64,000 nt of DNA from Streptomyces sp. CC0208 (lineage in GTDB: Bacteria > Actinomycetota > Actinomycetes > Streptomycetales > Streptomycetaceae). The stretch spans positions 1,426,001-1,490,000 of the forward strand of contig NZ_CP031969.1 in the NCBI RefSeq assembly GCF_003443735.1, written 5' to 3'. The position numbers were made by a program, and so were the translations under genes. The notes beneath the pieces were generated by a model. That model was not told the DNA's origin, made no database searches, and worked only from the letters and a program-made list of their open reading frames with translations. Below are positions 9,301-17,391 of this stretch, piece after piece; position 1 is the stretch's first letter; every line of letters begins with the position of its first letter.

Positions 9301-10491
9301 TCAGGCGGGTGAGAACAGGTGGTCGCTGATGAGCCGGGCCGCGCCGATGACTCCGGCGGTGGGGCCCAACTCCCCCAGAACTATGGGTAGGTTGCCGGTC
9401 GCCAGCGGAAGGGACTGGCGGTAGACCTGGGTGCGGATCGCGGCGAGCAGGGTGTGGCCGAGGCCGGTGACTCCGCCGCCGATCACCACCAGGCCGGGGT
9501 TGAAGAAGGAGACCAGGCCGGCGATGACCTGGCCGGTCCGGTTGCCGCCCTCACGGATCAGGTCGAGGGCGGTGGGGTCGCCGGCGGCAGCGGCGGAGGC
9601 GACGTCGACCGCGGTCAGAGCGCCGTTCGCCGTGCGCCGTGCGGCGAGTGCCTCGGAGCGCCCCTGCTCGACGGCCTCCACGGCGTCCCTGGCGAGGGCC
9701 GCCCCGCTGAAGTGGGCTTCCAGGCAGCCCCGGTTGCCGCAGGCGCACGGGCGGCCGTCGGGCACGGCCTGGATGTGCCCGATGTCGCCCGCGCTGCCCG
9801 TCACCCCGCGGTGAACCTCACCGCCGGCGACGATGCCGCAGCCGATGCCGGTACCGATCTTGACGCAGAGGAAGTCGCCCACGGAGCGTGCGACGCCCGC
9901 GTGCATCTCCCCCATCGCCATCAGGTTCACGTCGTTGTCGACCATGACCGGGCAGCCGAGTTCCTGGCTGAGCGCCTCCCGTACGGGGAAGCCGTCCCAG
10001 CCCGGCATGATCGGCGGAGCCACCGGAACGCCCTCGGGGAAGCGGACCGGCCCCGGGACGCCGATGCCGGCGCCGTCGAAACCCTCCGCGAGCCCCGAGG
10101 CTCTCAACTTTGCTGCCATGGACAGGACTTGCTCGAAGACCGCGACCGGGCCCTCGCGGACGTCCATGGGCTGGTTGAGGTGTCCCAGGATCTCCAGTTC
10201 GGCGTTGGTGACGGCGACGTCGACCGAGGTCGCGCCGATGTCCACGCCGAGGAAACGCAGGTTGGGGGCGAGCCGGATGTTGTGGGAGCGGCGCCCGCCG
10301 CGGGAGGCGGCGAGTCCGTCGGCCACGATCAGGCCCGTCTCCAGCAGTCGGTCCACCTCCACTGCCAGCTTGGACCGTGACAGGTCGACCTGATCGCCCA
10401 GTTGCGCACGGGAGTTGGGTCCTCCGTCACGCAACAGCTTGAGCAGCCGGGCCTGATGCGCGTTCGCGGGTCGTGCCGTCATGCGTCTCAC
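9301..10491 (-). CDS. ROK family transcriptional regulator
   Basis: 396 residues. The first 70 form a winged helix (ANAHQARLLKLLRDGGPNSR, then SRSKLAVEVDRLLETGL). The rest is a ROK sugar-kinase-like fold: FLGVDIGATSVDVAV phosphate loop, the HIQAVPDGRPCACGNRGCLE zinc motif with its CxCGxxGCxE pattern, and GGGVTGLG near the end. ROK repressors sense sugars. As first gene of the minus-strand operon it is the likely local regulator of the importer and catabolic genes. The GTG at 10491 is preferred because GGAGG lies five bases upstream; an in-frame ATG at 10482 is the alternative. Confidence 0.92.
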   Translation of the reverse strand: MRRMTARPANAHQARLLKLLRDGGPNSRAQLGDQVDLSRSKLAVEVDRLLETGLIVADGLAASRGGRRSHNIRLAPNLRFLGVDIGATSVDVAVTNAELEILGHLNQPMDVREGPVAVFEQVLSMAAKLRASGLAEGFDGAGIGVPGPVRFPEGVPVAPPIMPGWDGFPVREALSQELGCPVMVDNDVNLMAMGEMHAGVARSVGDFLCVKIGTGIGCGIVAGGEVHRGVTGSAGDIGHIQAVPDGRPCACGNRGCLEAHFSGAALARDAVEAVEQGRSEALAARRTANGALTAVDVASAAAAGDPTALDLIREGGNRTGQVIAGLVSFFNPGLVVIGGGVTGLGHTLLAAIRTQVYRQSLPLATGNLPIVLGELGPTAGVIGAARLISDHLFSPA

Positions 10492-10680
10492 GAGCCCCTC
10501 CCCGCCTCATTCGGCCACCAGCCGGCTTGCTTTCCAGGGGAACGTAGCAGCGGCTGCCGAACCTGGGAAGAAGCTGTGCAGAGATTGCTGCTCACTTTCT
10601 CCACTCTCAGGACAAAGGCGTGTCGCACTCTGGTGTCCCGGCGCCCGCACCCGCAGGATGGGCCTCTGGGAGGGGAGCAC

Positions 10681-11514
10681 ATGTTTCTGGTGACGGGTGC
10701 GACAGGGAACGTGGGGGCCGAACTCGTGCGGGCGCTGGCGGAGTCCGGCGAGCGGGTGCGGGCGGTCAGCCGTTCCGGACGGAGGGAGGGGTTACCGCCG
10801 GGCGTGGAGGCCGTGGCGGGAGATCTGAACCGGCCCGAGAGCGTGCGGGACGCGCTGGACGGCGTACGAGGACTGTTCCTGATGCCCGGCTACGAAGGGC
10901 AGCGGCAGATCCTGGCGGACGCGCGGGCCGCCGCGGTGCGCCGTGTGGTGCTGCTCTCCGGCCTGTCGGCGGGCACGGGCGACCGGGACAACGCGGTGGC
11001 CGGCTATCTGCTCGCCGCGGAGGACGCGGTGCGCGGCTCGGGTCTCGACTGGACGTGCGTCCGTCCGACGAGCTTCATGACCAACGCACTGCGACTCGCG
11101 GACCAGATCCGCGAGGGTGACACGGTCCGGGTGCCGTTCCCGGACGCGCGGACCACCGACATCGACCCCTACGACATCGCCCAGGTAGCCCAACGCGCCC
11201 TGCTGTCCGACGAGTTCGCGGGCCGCGTGCTCGAGGTCACGGGCCCCGAGGCGCTGTTGCCCGCCGACCGGGTCCGGATCCTCGGCGAGGCACTGGGCCG
11301 GAACCTGCACGCCGTGGGACTGGGGCACGAGGAGGCACGCGCCGAGATGGAGGCAACGGGCATGCCGAAGCCGTATGTCGACGCCTTCTTCGCCTTCTTC
11401 GTGGACGGCACCCTGGACGAGTCGGTGGCGCTGCCCACGGTGGAACAGGTCACGGGACGCCCACCGCGCACCTTCGCCCAGTGGGCCCGGGACCACGCGG
11501 ACGCCTTCCGGTGA
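10681..11514 (+). CDS. NmrA-like NAD(P)-binding protein (atypical SDR)
   Basis: About 277 residues starting MFLVTGATGNVGAELVRAL, preceded by GGGAGGGGAGCAC; the frame extends upstream to 10402 but without such a site. The glycine-rich motif GATGNVG binds NAD(P). The lack of a YxxxK catalytic pair and the segment RRVVLLSGLSAGTGDRDN near residue 95 place it with NmrA/HSCARG atypical reductases, which act as redox sensors or as quinone or aldehyde reductases. It is divergent from the ROK operon, with a 189-base shared promoter region. The substrate is unknown. Confidence 0.85.
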   Translation: MFLVTGATGNVGAELVRALAESGERVRAVSRSGRREGLPPGVEAVAGDLNRPESVRDALDGVRGLFLMPGYEGQRQILADARAAAVRRVVLLSGLSAGTGDRDNAVAGYLLAAEDAVRGSGLDWTCVRPTSFMTNALRLADQIREGDTVRVPFPDARTTDIDPYDIAQVAQRALLSDEFAGRVLEVTGPEALLPADRVRILGEALGRNLHAVGLGHEEARAEMEATGMPKPYVDAFFAFFVDGTLDESVALPTVEQVTGRPPRTFAQWARDHADAFR

Positions 11515-11519
11515 GGTGA

Positions 11520-11935
11520 GCGGGACGAGGTGAGGCGACCACGACCGCTCACGCGTGGCGCGCCGTCCGCGGCGAGTGGGGCACGGTGAGACGACGACGA
11601 CCGCTGCCGCGCGTGACACGCCGTCCGCGTGCGCTCGGTGAGCCCCCGCATCAGCCCAGCCACCCAACGCCACCCAGGCCCACGATCACCACCAGGACGC
11701 GGCACCCGGCCCACAACCCACGACAACACACCCGAACGACCCGACCACGACCGCCGACGCACATGACACGCCGTCCGCATGCGCACGCAGCACCCCCGCA
11801 CCAGCCCCGCCACCCACCACCGCCCCAGGCCCACGATCACCACGACCAGGACGCGGCACCCGGCCCACGCTCCACGACCACACACCCGAACGACGCGACT
11901 ACGCCCCGACTACGACCGCTGACGCGCGTGATACG
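11520..11935. repeat. Degenerate tandem copies of the gntR 3' end and flanking spacer
   Basis: The 395-base gap 11515-11909 holds no convincing gene. A block resembling the last codons of the GntR gene (consensus GACCGCTGACGCGCGTGACACG followed by CCGTCCGCGTGCGC in separate pieces) recurs at about 11531-11575, 11591-11635 and 11741-11785, the true gene end being at about 11910-11950. The two inner copies are 150 bases apart and the last step is 165. The spacers also match each other: CCCAGGCCCACGATCACC and GACGCGGCACCCGGCCCAC occur twice. In the gntR frame the copies read TACHARQRS and TACHVRRRS beside the real TSYHARQRS. Confidence 0.7.
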
Positions 11936-12587
11936 ACGTCCGCGTGTGCTCGGTGTGCTCCCGCATGATCGCGGTGGCGCGCTGCTCGTCACGGTCGGCG
12001 ATCGCGGCGATCAGCTCACGGTGCTCGATCCAGGACTGACGTCCGCGCTGCCGGGCGACCGGCGTGTAGTACCAGCGCACCCGCCGGTCCACCTGCCCCG
12101 CCAACTCCGCGAGGACCGCGTTGCCCGCCAACTCCATGACCTTCGCGTGGAGTCGGGCGTTGAGGGCGACCGCTGCATCCACGTCGTCCGCGGCGACCGC
12201 GCTCTCCCCCTGCGCGCACAGGTCCTCCAGCACGGCGATCCCGGCGCTGCCCGCGTTCGCGGCGGCCAGCCGGGCCGCCTCGGCCTCCAACAGCGTGCGC
12301 ACGGTAAGGAGTTGGTCCGCCTCCTCGTCGGTCGGCTCATGCACGAACGCACCCTGAGCCGGCCGCAGATCCACCCACCCCTCGGTGTTCAACCGCTGCA
12401 GGGCCTCCCGCACCGGCTGCCGGGACACCCCCAGATGACCCGCCAGCTCACTCTCCACCAGATGCTGACCCGGCTGGAGAGCACGGGTCGTGATGAGTTC
12501 GAGCAGCGCCTCGTACACGCGATCACGCAGCGGACCGGGACGTTCCAGTTTCGGTACGGCTCCCTGCGGCAGACCTGTCGACAACAT
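11910..12587 (-). CDS. GntR family transcriptional regulator, FadR (FCD) subfamily
   Basis: About 225 residues starting MLSTGLPQGAVPKLERPGPL after an AGGAGGGG site. The N-terminal winged helix has the GntR pattern LVESELAGHLGVSRQPVREAL. The C-terminal FCD ligand domain supplies metal-ligand candidates in ARLHAKVMELAGN and WIEHRELIAAI. Such regulators sense organic or fatty acids and usually autoregulate. GTCTAC repeats lie just upstream. The neighbouring KAS III gene upstream in the same orientation may be its target. Its final codons are duplicated in the downstream spacer. Confidence 0.9.
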   Translation of the reverse strand: MLSTGLPQGAVPKLERPGPLRDRVYEALLELITTRALQPGQHLVESELAGHLGVSRQPVREALQRLNTEGWVDLRPAQGAFVHEPTDEEADQLLTVRTLLEAEAARLAAANAGSAGIAVLEDLCAQGESAVAADDVDAAVALNARLHAKVMELAGNAVLAELAGQVDRRVRWYYTPVARQRGRQSWIEHRELIAAIADRDEQRATAIMREHTEHTRTSYHARQRS

Positions 12588-12651
12588 CGCGGCCCCTCCT
12601 CGACGGCGGACACCCGCGGGCATCCCCGGACGCCCCCGACTCGTTGCCTTT

Positions 12652-12674
12652 TGTCTACAGTCTACGGCGTACAG
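12652..12674. promoter_or_regulatory. Candidate GntR/FadR-type operator
   Basis: TTGTCTACAGTCTACGGCG contains two GTCTAC blocks seven bases apart and a third GTAC core nearby. FadR-subfamily operators have a GT...AC dyad core, so this site 65 to 87 bases upstream of the gntR start fits an autoregulatory operator. It also lies 43 bases from the KAS III stop. Assignment to this regulator is inference. Confidence 0.5.
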
Positions 12675-12716
12675 CGGCCAGGTAAACCGCGCGTCGGCCT
12701 CGCCACAGCCCGCAGG

Positions 12717-13655
12717 TCAGGGGCAGCGGACGACCTGCCCGGCATAGGACAGGTTCCCGCCGAACCCGAACAGCAGCACCGGGTCCCCGGTCGAGATCTC
12801 GCCCTGCTCGACCAGCTTGGAGAACGCCAGGGGAATGCTGGCCGCGGACGTGTTCCCGGACTCGGTGACGTCCCGGGCCACCACGGCGTTGACCGCGCCG
12901 ATCTTCTGCGCGAGCGGCTCGATGATCCGCAGGTTCGCCTGGTGCAGCACGACCGCGGCGAGGTCCTCGGGGGTGAGCCCGGCGCGTTCACAGGCCTGCC
13001 GGGCCAGTGCCGGAAGCTTCGTGGTCGCCCAGCGGTAGACGCTCTGCCCCTCCTGCGCGAACCGGGCCGGCTCGCCCTCGATCCGCACGGCGTGCCCCAT
13101 CTCGGGCACCGACCCCCACAGCACGGGCGAGATACCGGGTACGTCGGCCCCCTCGACGACCGCCGCCCCCGCCCCGTCCCCGACGAGGACACAGGTGGTG
13201 CGGTCGCTCCAGTCGGTCACCGCGGACATCTTGTCGGCGCCGATCACCAGCGCCCGGGTCGCCGCACCGGCCCGGACGGTGTGGTCGGCGGTGGCCAGCG
13301 CGTGGGTGAAACCGGCGCACACCACGTTGACGTCCATCGCGGCGGGCGAGGGGATGCCGAGCCGGGCCGCGACCCGGGCGGCCATGTTCGGGGACCGGTC
13401 GACGGCGGTCGAGGTGGCGACCAGGACCAGGTCGATGTCGGCGGGGGTGAGCCCGGCCGCGGCCAGCGCCTTGGCGGCGGCGTGGGAGGCGAGCTCGTCG
13501 ACCGGCTCGTCCGGGCCGGCGATGTGGCGGGTCCGGATGCCCACCCGGGACCTGATCCACTCGTCGCTGGTGTCGACCAGGCCCGCCAGATCCTCGTTGG
13601 TGAGCACCCTGGCGGGCTGGTAGTGGCCGACTGCGGCGATCCGCGAGCCGTTCAT
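12717..13655 (-). CDS. Beta-ketoacyl-ACP synthase III (FabH-like), orphan
   Basis: 312 residues, the normal length for KAS III. The catalytic triad is intact: Cys113 in NVVCAGFTHAL, His238 in VLHQANLRI and Asn268 in ESGNTSAAS. It condenses an acyl-CoA starter with malonyl-ACP in the cytoplasm. No fabD, acpP or fabF lies nearby, unlike in the housekeeping cluster, so this is a second FabH-type enzyme of unknown starter preference, for a secondary product or fatty acid adjustment. A GAGGGGG site precedes the ATG. The gntR gene downstream on the same strand may control it. Confidence 0.9.
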   Translation of the reverse strand: MNGSRIAAVGHYQPARVLTNEDLAGLVDTSDEWIRSRVGIRTRHIAGPDEPVDELASHAAAKALAAAGLTPADIDLVLVATSTAVDRSPNMAARVAARLGIPSPAAMDVNVVCAGFTHALATADHTVRAGAATRALVIGADKMSAVTDWSDRTTCVLVGDGAGAAVVEGADVPGISPVLWGSVPEMGHAVRIEGEPARFAQEGQSVYRWATTKLPALARQACERAGLTPEDLAAVVLHQANLRIIEPLAQKIGAVNAVVARDVTESGNTSAASIPLAFSKLVEQGEISTGDPVLLFGFGGNLSYAGQVVRCP

Positions 13656-13743
13656 GGAGGGTCCCCCTCGTTGCCTTGGGTAGCGGGATCCTCCAGTCTG
13701 ATCAGTGACTCACGGGTACGCGGGCACGTAAGGCCACAGGAAA

Positions 13744-13786
13744 CGGGCGCCCGAGTTGTCGGCTTCGCTCACCCCTCGGACGCCCG
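13744..13786. terminator. Hairpin downstream of the MFS transporter small protein
   Basis: CGGGCGCCCGAG (13744-13755) pairs with CTCGGACGCCCG (13775-13786), leaving one mismatch and a 19-base loop. It lies just after the small-protein stop in the minus-strand direction and upstream of the KAS III gene. There is no U tract, as is common for Streptomyces terminators. Confidence 0.5.
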
Positions 13787-13802
13787 GACCCCTTCCGAAC
13801 AG

Positions 13803-13940
13803 TTACTTGGTGAACAGCTGCGTGGCCTTCTGCACGAGCTCGTAGAGCCCGTAGACGAGCGGTGTGCCCACCCACACCCAGGCCAGGGCGATGAGGGGGC
13901 GCCGGTCAGGCGGACTCTGACTGCTGTCGGGCTGTGACAT
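13803..13940 (-). CDS. MFS transporter small partner protein (45 aa)
   Basis: A 45-residue frame starting MSQPDSSQSPPDRRP with a single hydrophobic helix (LIALAWVWVGTPLVYGLYEL) and a short charged tail ending LFTK. Its ATG lies inside the 3' end of the oxalate/formate-type transporter gene, overlapping it by 35 bases in another frame. I recall small one-helix proteins annotated as transporter small subunits directly after this MFS class in actinomycetes, and position and composition fit that. The role in assembly or activity of the carrier is inference. Confidence 0.7.
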   Translation of the reverse strand: MSQPDSSQSPPDRRPLIALAWVWVGTPLVYGLYELVQKATQLFTK

Positions 13941-15240
13941 CGGCGGCCTCCCTCGGTGCGGGAATGTGGTGACGGGCACTGACGGGGCGGACCAGCTCGT
14001 TGGCGACGAAGCCGACGACGAGCAGCCCGATCATGATCATGAAGGAGAGACTGTAGAGGTCGGACCCGCTCTTGCCCGCGTCCTCCTGCCGGTCGGCGAT
14101 CCAGTTCACGATCAGTGGTCCGAGGACCCCGGCCGTGGACCAGGCGGTCAGCAGCCGGCCATGGATGGCGCCGACCTGGTAGGCGCCGAAGAGGTCCTTC
14201 AGATAGGCGGGGATCGTCGCGAAACCGCCGCCGTAGAAGGACAGGATCACCAGCGCGCACAGGATGAACAGCGGCTTCGACGAGTCGCCGAACAGGGCGA
14301 TGAGCCCGTACATCACCGCGCCCACGCCCAGGTAGACGCGGTAGATGTTCTTCCGTCCGATCAGGTCGGACGTCGACGACCAGCCGATCCGGCCCGCCAT
14401 GTTGGCGGCCGACAGCAGCGCGACGAAGCCGGCCGCGGCCGACACCGAGACCGGGGTCGAGGTCTCCTTGAAGAAGTCGGTGATCATCGGGGCGGCCTTC
14501 TCCAGGATGCCGATGCCCGCGGTGACGTTCATGCAGAGCACGACCCACAGACACCAGAACTGGGGCGTGCGCACGGCGTTGCGCGCCGAGACCTGCGGCC
14601 CTTCGAAGGCGCTGGGCGCGCTCTCGACCGGCTTCTCGCTGCGCGGCACGCGCACCAGCAGGACTCCGAGGAGCATGAAGACGGCGTACGACAGCCCGTG
14701 CACGAGGAACGCGAGCGCGATCCCGGAGCTGTCGGAGCCGAAGGACTCCAGCATCTGCGCCGACCAGGGGGAGGCGATGAGCGCGCCGCCGCCGAAGCCC
14801 ATGATGGCGATGCCGGTGGCCATGCCGGGCCGGTCCGGGAACCACTTGATCAGGGTGGAGACCGGTGAGATGTAGCCGATGCCCAGGCCGATGCCGCCGA
14901 CGAAGCCGTAGCCGAGGACGATCAGCCAGTACTGCTCGGTGGCCGCCCCCAGCGCGGACAGCAGGAAGCCGGACGAGAAGCAGACCAGCGCCACCGTCAT
15001 CGCCCAGCGCGGCCCGTTGCGCTCCACCAGCGTGCCGCCGAACGCGGCGGACAGGCCGAGCATCACGATGCCGAGCTGGAAGGGCAGGGCACTCTGCGTG
15101 CCGCTGAGACCGAGCGCGGACTCGAGCGGCGGCTTGAACACCGACCAGGCGTAGGCCTGTCCGATGGAGAGATGGACCGAGAGAGCGGCCGGGGGCACGA
15201 GCCAGCGGCTCCAGCCCGGGGGCGCGACAGGGGGACTCAT
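13906..15240 (-). CDS. OFA family MFS transporter (oxalate/formate antiporter-like)
   Basis: About 444 residues with 12 predicted membrane segments. The N-terminus LSIGQAYAWSVFKPPLE, the GFGGGALIASPW segment and the GRIGWSSTSDLIGRKNIY loop are typical of the OFA group, which exchanges small organic acids such as oxalate, formate or lactate. I start it at 15240 (MSPPVAPPGWSRW) by likeness to the family, although the ribosome site is weak; a TTG at 15261 is possible. It is divergent from a formate dehydrogenase remnant and fdhD, which suggests that formate was the original substrate. Confidence 0.88.
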   Translation of the reverse strand: MSPPVAPPGWSRWLVPPAALSVHLSIGQAYAWSVFKPPLESALGLSGTQSALPFQLGIVMLGLSAAFGGTLVERNGPRWAMTVALVCFSSGFLLSALGAATEQYWLIVLGYGFVGGIGLGIGYISPVSTLIKWFPDRPGMATGIAIMGFGGGALIASPWSAQMLESFGSDSSGIALAFLVHGLSYAVFMLLGVLLVRVPRSEKPVESAPSAFEGPQVSARNAVRTPQFWCLWVVLCMNVTAGIGILEKAAPMITDFFKETSTPVSVSAAAGFVALLSAANMAGRIGWSSTSDLIGRKNIYRVYLGVGAVMYGLIALFGDSSKPLFILCALVILSFYGGGFATIPAYLKDLFGAYQVGAIHGRLLTAWSTAGVLGPLIVNWIADRQEDAGKSGSDLYSLSFMIMIGLLVVGFVANELVRPVSARHHIPAPREAADVTARQQSESA

Positions 15241-15483
15241 GATCCCGAACGGTAGGAACAATCAGGTTGGTTGAAAAGGCCGCTCGTCGGCTGTATGCGA
15301 TGAGCGGTATCCCGGACGCGACGAACGGTCGAACCGGCCGGTTTCCCGGGCGGGCCGGGCCACGCCCGCACCCTTGCGGAACCGGACCTCGACCTGCGTC
15401 GGCGTATGCCCGACGGAGGCGGTCCCGTTCCGGTCGGAGTTCGACAGGCGGGCGGCGGGTACCTGGGGGCCGGGGTCACAATG

Positions 15484-15584
15484 AGATCGTGAAGGTCACC
15501 GCTCCGCTCGGCGGTCCGGTGACCCAGGGCAGCCTCTGCAGCAAGGGCCGTTTCGGCTACCAGCACGTACAGAACCGGGACTGA
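15484..15584 (+). pseudogene. Remnant of a molybdopterin formate dehydrogenase (4Fe-4S domain piece)
   Basis: In frame 15484-15584 the translation EIVKVTAPLGGPVTQGSLCS continues KGRFGYQHVQNRD and then stops. This matches the 4Fe-4S domain of formate dehydrogenase alpha chains, in which the last cluster cysteine sits in a GxLCxKGRFG motif. There is no start codon, no upstream part of the cluster and no molybdopterin domain. The stop lies eight bases before the fdhD start, where an fdh gene would be expected. It is most likely what is left after deletion of the enzyme gene. Confidence 0.75.
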
Positions 15585-15591
15585 GACACAT

Positions 15592-16440
15592 ATGGGACGA
15601 GTCACGGAACGACGCAAGGTGATCCGCATCCGCGACGGGGCCCTCTCCTCCCGCCCGGACACCCTGGTCACCGAGGAACCACTCGAAATCCGCCTCAACG
15701 GCAAACCCCTCGCCATCACCATGCGCACCCCCGGCGACGACTTCGCCCTCGCCACCGGCTTCCTCGTCAGCGAAGGCGTCCTCGCCCAACAACACGACCT
15801 CCAGAACATCGTCTACTGCGCCGGCGCCACCAAAAACGGCACCAACACCTACAACATCGTCGACGTCACCACCGCCACCCACGTCGCCATCCCCGACATC
15901 ACCCTCGAACGCAACGTCTACACCACCTCCTCCTGCGGCCTGTGCGGCAAAGCCAGCCTCGACGCCGTCACCACCACCACCCACTGGCCCATCCACGACA
16001 CACCCCCGGTCCGTGTCAGTCCCGAACTCCTCGCCAGCCTCCCCGACCAACTCCGCGCAGCCCAACAAGTCTTCGACCGAACCGGCGGCCTGCACGCCGC
16101 CGCCCTCTTCACCGAACACGGCCACCTCCTCGACATACGCGAAGACGTCGGCCGCCACAACGCCGTCGACAAACTCATCGGCCGCGCCCTCCAACACGGC
16201 AACCTCCCCCTGTCCCGCACCCTCCTCCTCGTCTCCGGCCGCGCCTCCTTCGAACTCGCACAAAAAGCCGTCATGGCCGGCATCCCCCTCCTGGCGGCCG
16301 TCTCCGCACCCTCCTCCCTCGCCGTCGACCTCGCCACCGAAACCGGTCTGACCCTGGTCGGCTTCCTGCGCGGCCCCTCCATGAACGTGTACGCGGGAGA
16401 ACACCGGCTGGCCCTGGAGGCAACGGCAGCCCCGAGCTGA
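15592..16440 (+). CDS. fdhD: Formate dehydrogenase accessory sulfurtransferase FdhD
   Basis: 282 residues, normal for FdhD. The sulfur-transfer loop is present as SSCGLCGKAS with Cys115 and Cys118, along with the DVGRHNAVDKLIG, VSGRASFELAQKA and AGIPLLAAVSAPSSLAVDLA blocks. FdhD hands sulfur from a cysteine desulfurase to the bis-MGD cofactor of formate dehydrogenases in the cytoplasm. Codon use differs from all neighbours: many Gln, Glu and Lys codons end in A (CAA, GAA, AAA), rare in this genome type. It follows the formate dehydrogenase remnant. Its client enzyme is not encoded in the window. Confidence 0.95.
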   Translation: MGRVTERRKVIRIRDGALSSRPDTLVTEEPLEIRLNGKPLAITMRTPGDDFALATGFLVSEGVLAQQHDLQNIVYCAGATKNGTNTYNIVDVTTATHVAIPDITLERNVYTTSSCGLCGKASLDAVTTTTHWPIHDTPPVRVSPELLASLPDQLRAAQQVFDRTGGLHAAALFTEHGHLLDIREDVGRHNAVDKLIGRALQHGNLPLSRTLLLVSGRASFELAQKAVMAGIPLLAAVSAPSSLAVDLATETGLTLVGFLRGPSMNVYAGEHRLALEATAAPS

Positions 16441-16457
16441 GAGGCTTCCGTCTCAGC
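16436..16457. terminator. Short bidirectional hairpin between fdhD and lysR
   Basis: GCTGAGA (16436-16442), an 8-base loop and TCTCAGC (16451-16457) form a perfect 7-base stem that spans the fdhD stop and the end of the convergent lysR gene, so it may stop transcription from both sides. Confidence 0.45.
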
Positions 16458-17274
16458 CCTGCGGCTCCTCGGCGAGGGCCTCGACGAACGCTGCGACGAG
16501 CGGTGATCTCCGGCTCGCCTCCCAGGCCAGGAGTACCTGGTCCGGCTCCGCGTCCAGGACCGGGACGTAGGTGATGTCCGGCCGTGAGTACTGCTGGGCG
16601 ACGGACTCGGGGACGAGGGTGATGCCCTGTCCGGCCACCACACGCTCGAACTTCTCCTCGATGGTGCGGATCGGGACGTCGTCGGGGCCGGGATCGGCGT
16701 ACCGCAGCCGGGGCTCGTCCGCCAGGTCGGCCAGGAGCAGCTCCTGCTTGCCGGCGAGCCGGTGGTCCGCGGGGAGCATCGCCACGCGGCTCTCGGTGAA
16801 CAGCGGCAGCAGCTCCAGACCGCGCTCGCGGACCGGTGGTCGTACGTAGGCGAGGTCGACGGTGCCGTCGAGGACGAGGTCCTCCTGGTCGTCCCATTCG
16901 ACCCGGCGGGCTTCGACGGCGACGTCGGGACGGGCGGCGCAGAAGGCGCGCAGGGCGTGGGACAGCACGATGCCCGCGCGGAAGCCGACGACCAGGCGGT
17001 GCGGGCCGTGGGCGGCCCGGTGGACCCGGCGCCGGGTGCCGTCCGCTGCGGCGAGCAGGTACCGGGCGTCGTCGAGGAGTTGGCGCCCGGCCGTGGTCAA
17101 GGTGACGCCGTGGCTGTCGCGTTGGAACAGGACGGCGTCCAAGTCCTTCTCCAGTGCCTTGATCTGACGGCTCAGCACCGGCTGGGCGATGTGCAGCCGT
17201 TCGGCCGCCCGCCCGAAGTGCAGCAGCTCGGCCACCGCGACGAAGTAGCGCACTTTCCGCAGGTCGAGGTCCAT
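16453..17274 (-). CDS. LysR family transcriptional regulator
   Basis: 273 residues. The winged helix-turn-helix is at residues 1-65 (LRKVRYFVAVAELLHFGRAA, then IAQPVLSRQIKALEKDL). The rest is the periplasmic-binding-like effector domain, with the usual GFRAGI, DLAYVRPP and GQGITLVPESV segments. It is divergent from an SDR gene, with a 117-base shared promoter region, the classic LysR arrangement, so the SDR gene is its likely target. The inducer is unknown. Confidence 0.93.
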   Translation of the reverse strand: MDLDLRKVRYFVAVAELLHFGRAAERLHIAQPVLSRQIKALEKDLDAVLFQRDSHGVTLTTAGRQLLDDARYLLAAADGTRRRVHRAAHGPHRLVVGFRAGIVLSHALRAFCAARPDVAVEARRVEWDDQEDLVLDGTVDLAYVRPPVRERGLELLPLFTESRVAMLPADHRLAGKQELLLADLADEPRLRYADPGPDDVPIRTIEEKFERVVAGQGITLVPESVAQQYSRPDITYVPVLDAEPDQVLLAWEASRRSPLVAAFVEALAEEPQG

Positions 17275-17391
17275 GGCCGTCCCTTCCCTCGGCGATGCCT
17301 CCAGGGTATCGCCGTCGCCGAAAGAGGTCTTGGACGGCGCGGCGGGGGCGCCCGCAGGCTGGAGCCGAACACCTACGGAAGGAGAAACGGC

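Noticed and set aside
12717..13655. The FabH-like gene as a marker of a biosynthetic gene cluster.
   Set aside because: No acyl carrier protein, other ketosynthase, or tailoring genes lie near it; the neighbours are a regulator and an MFS transporter.
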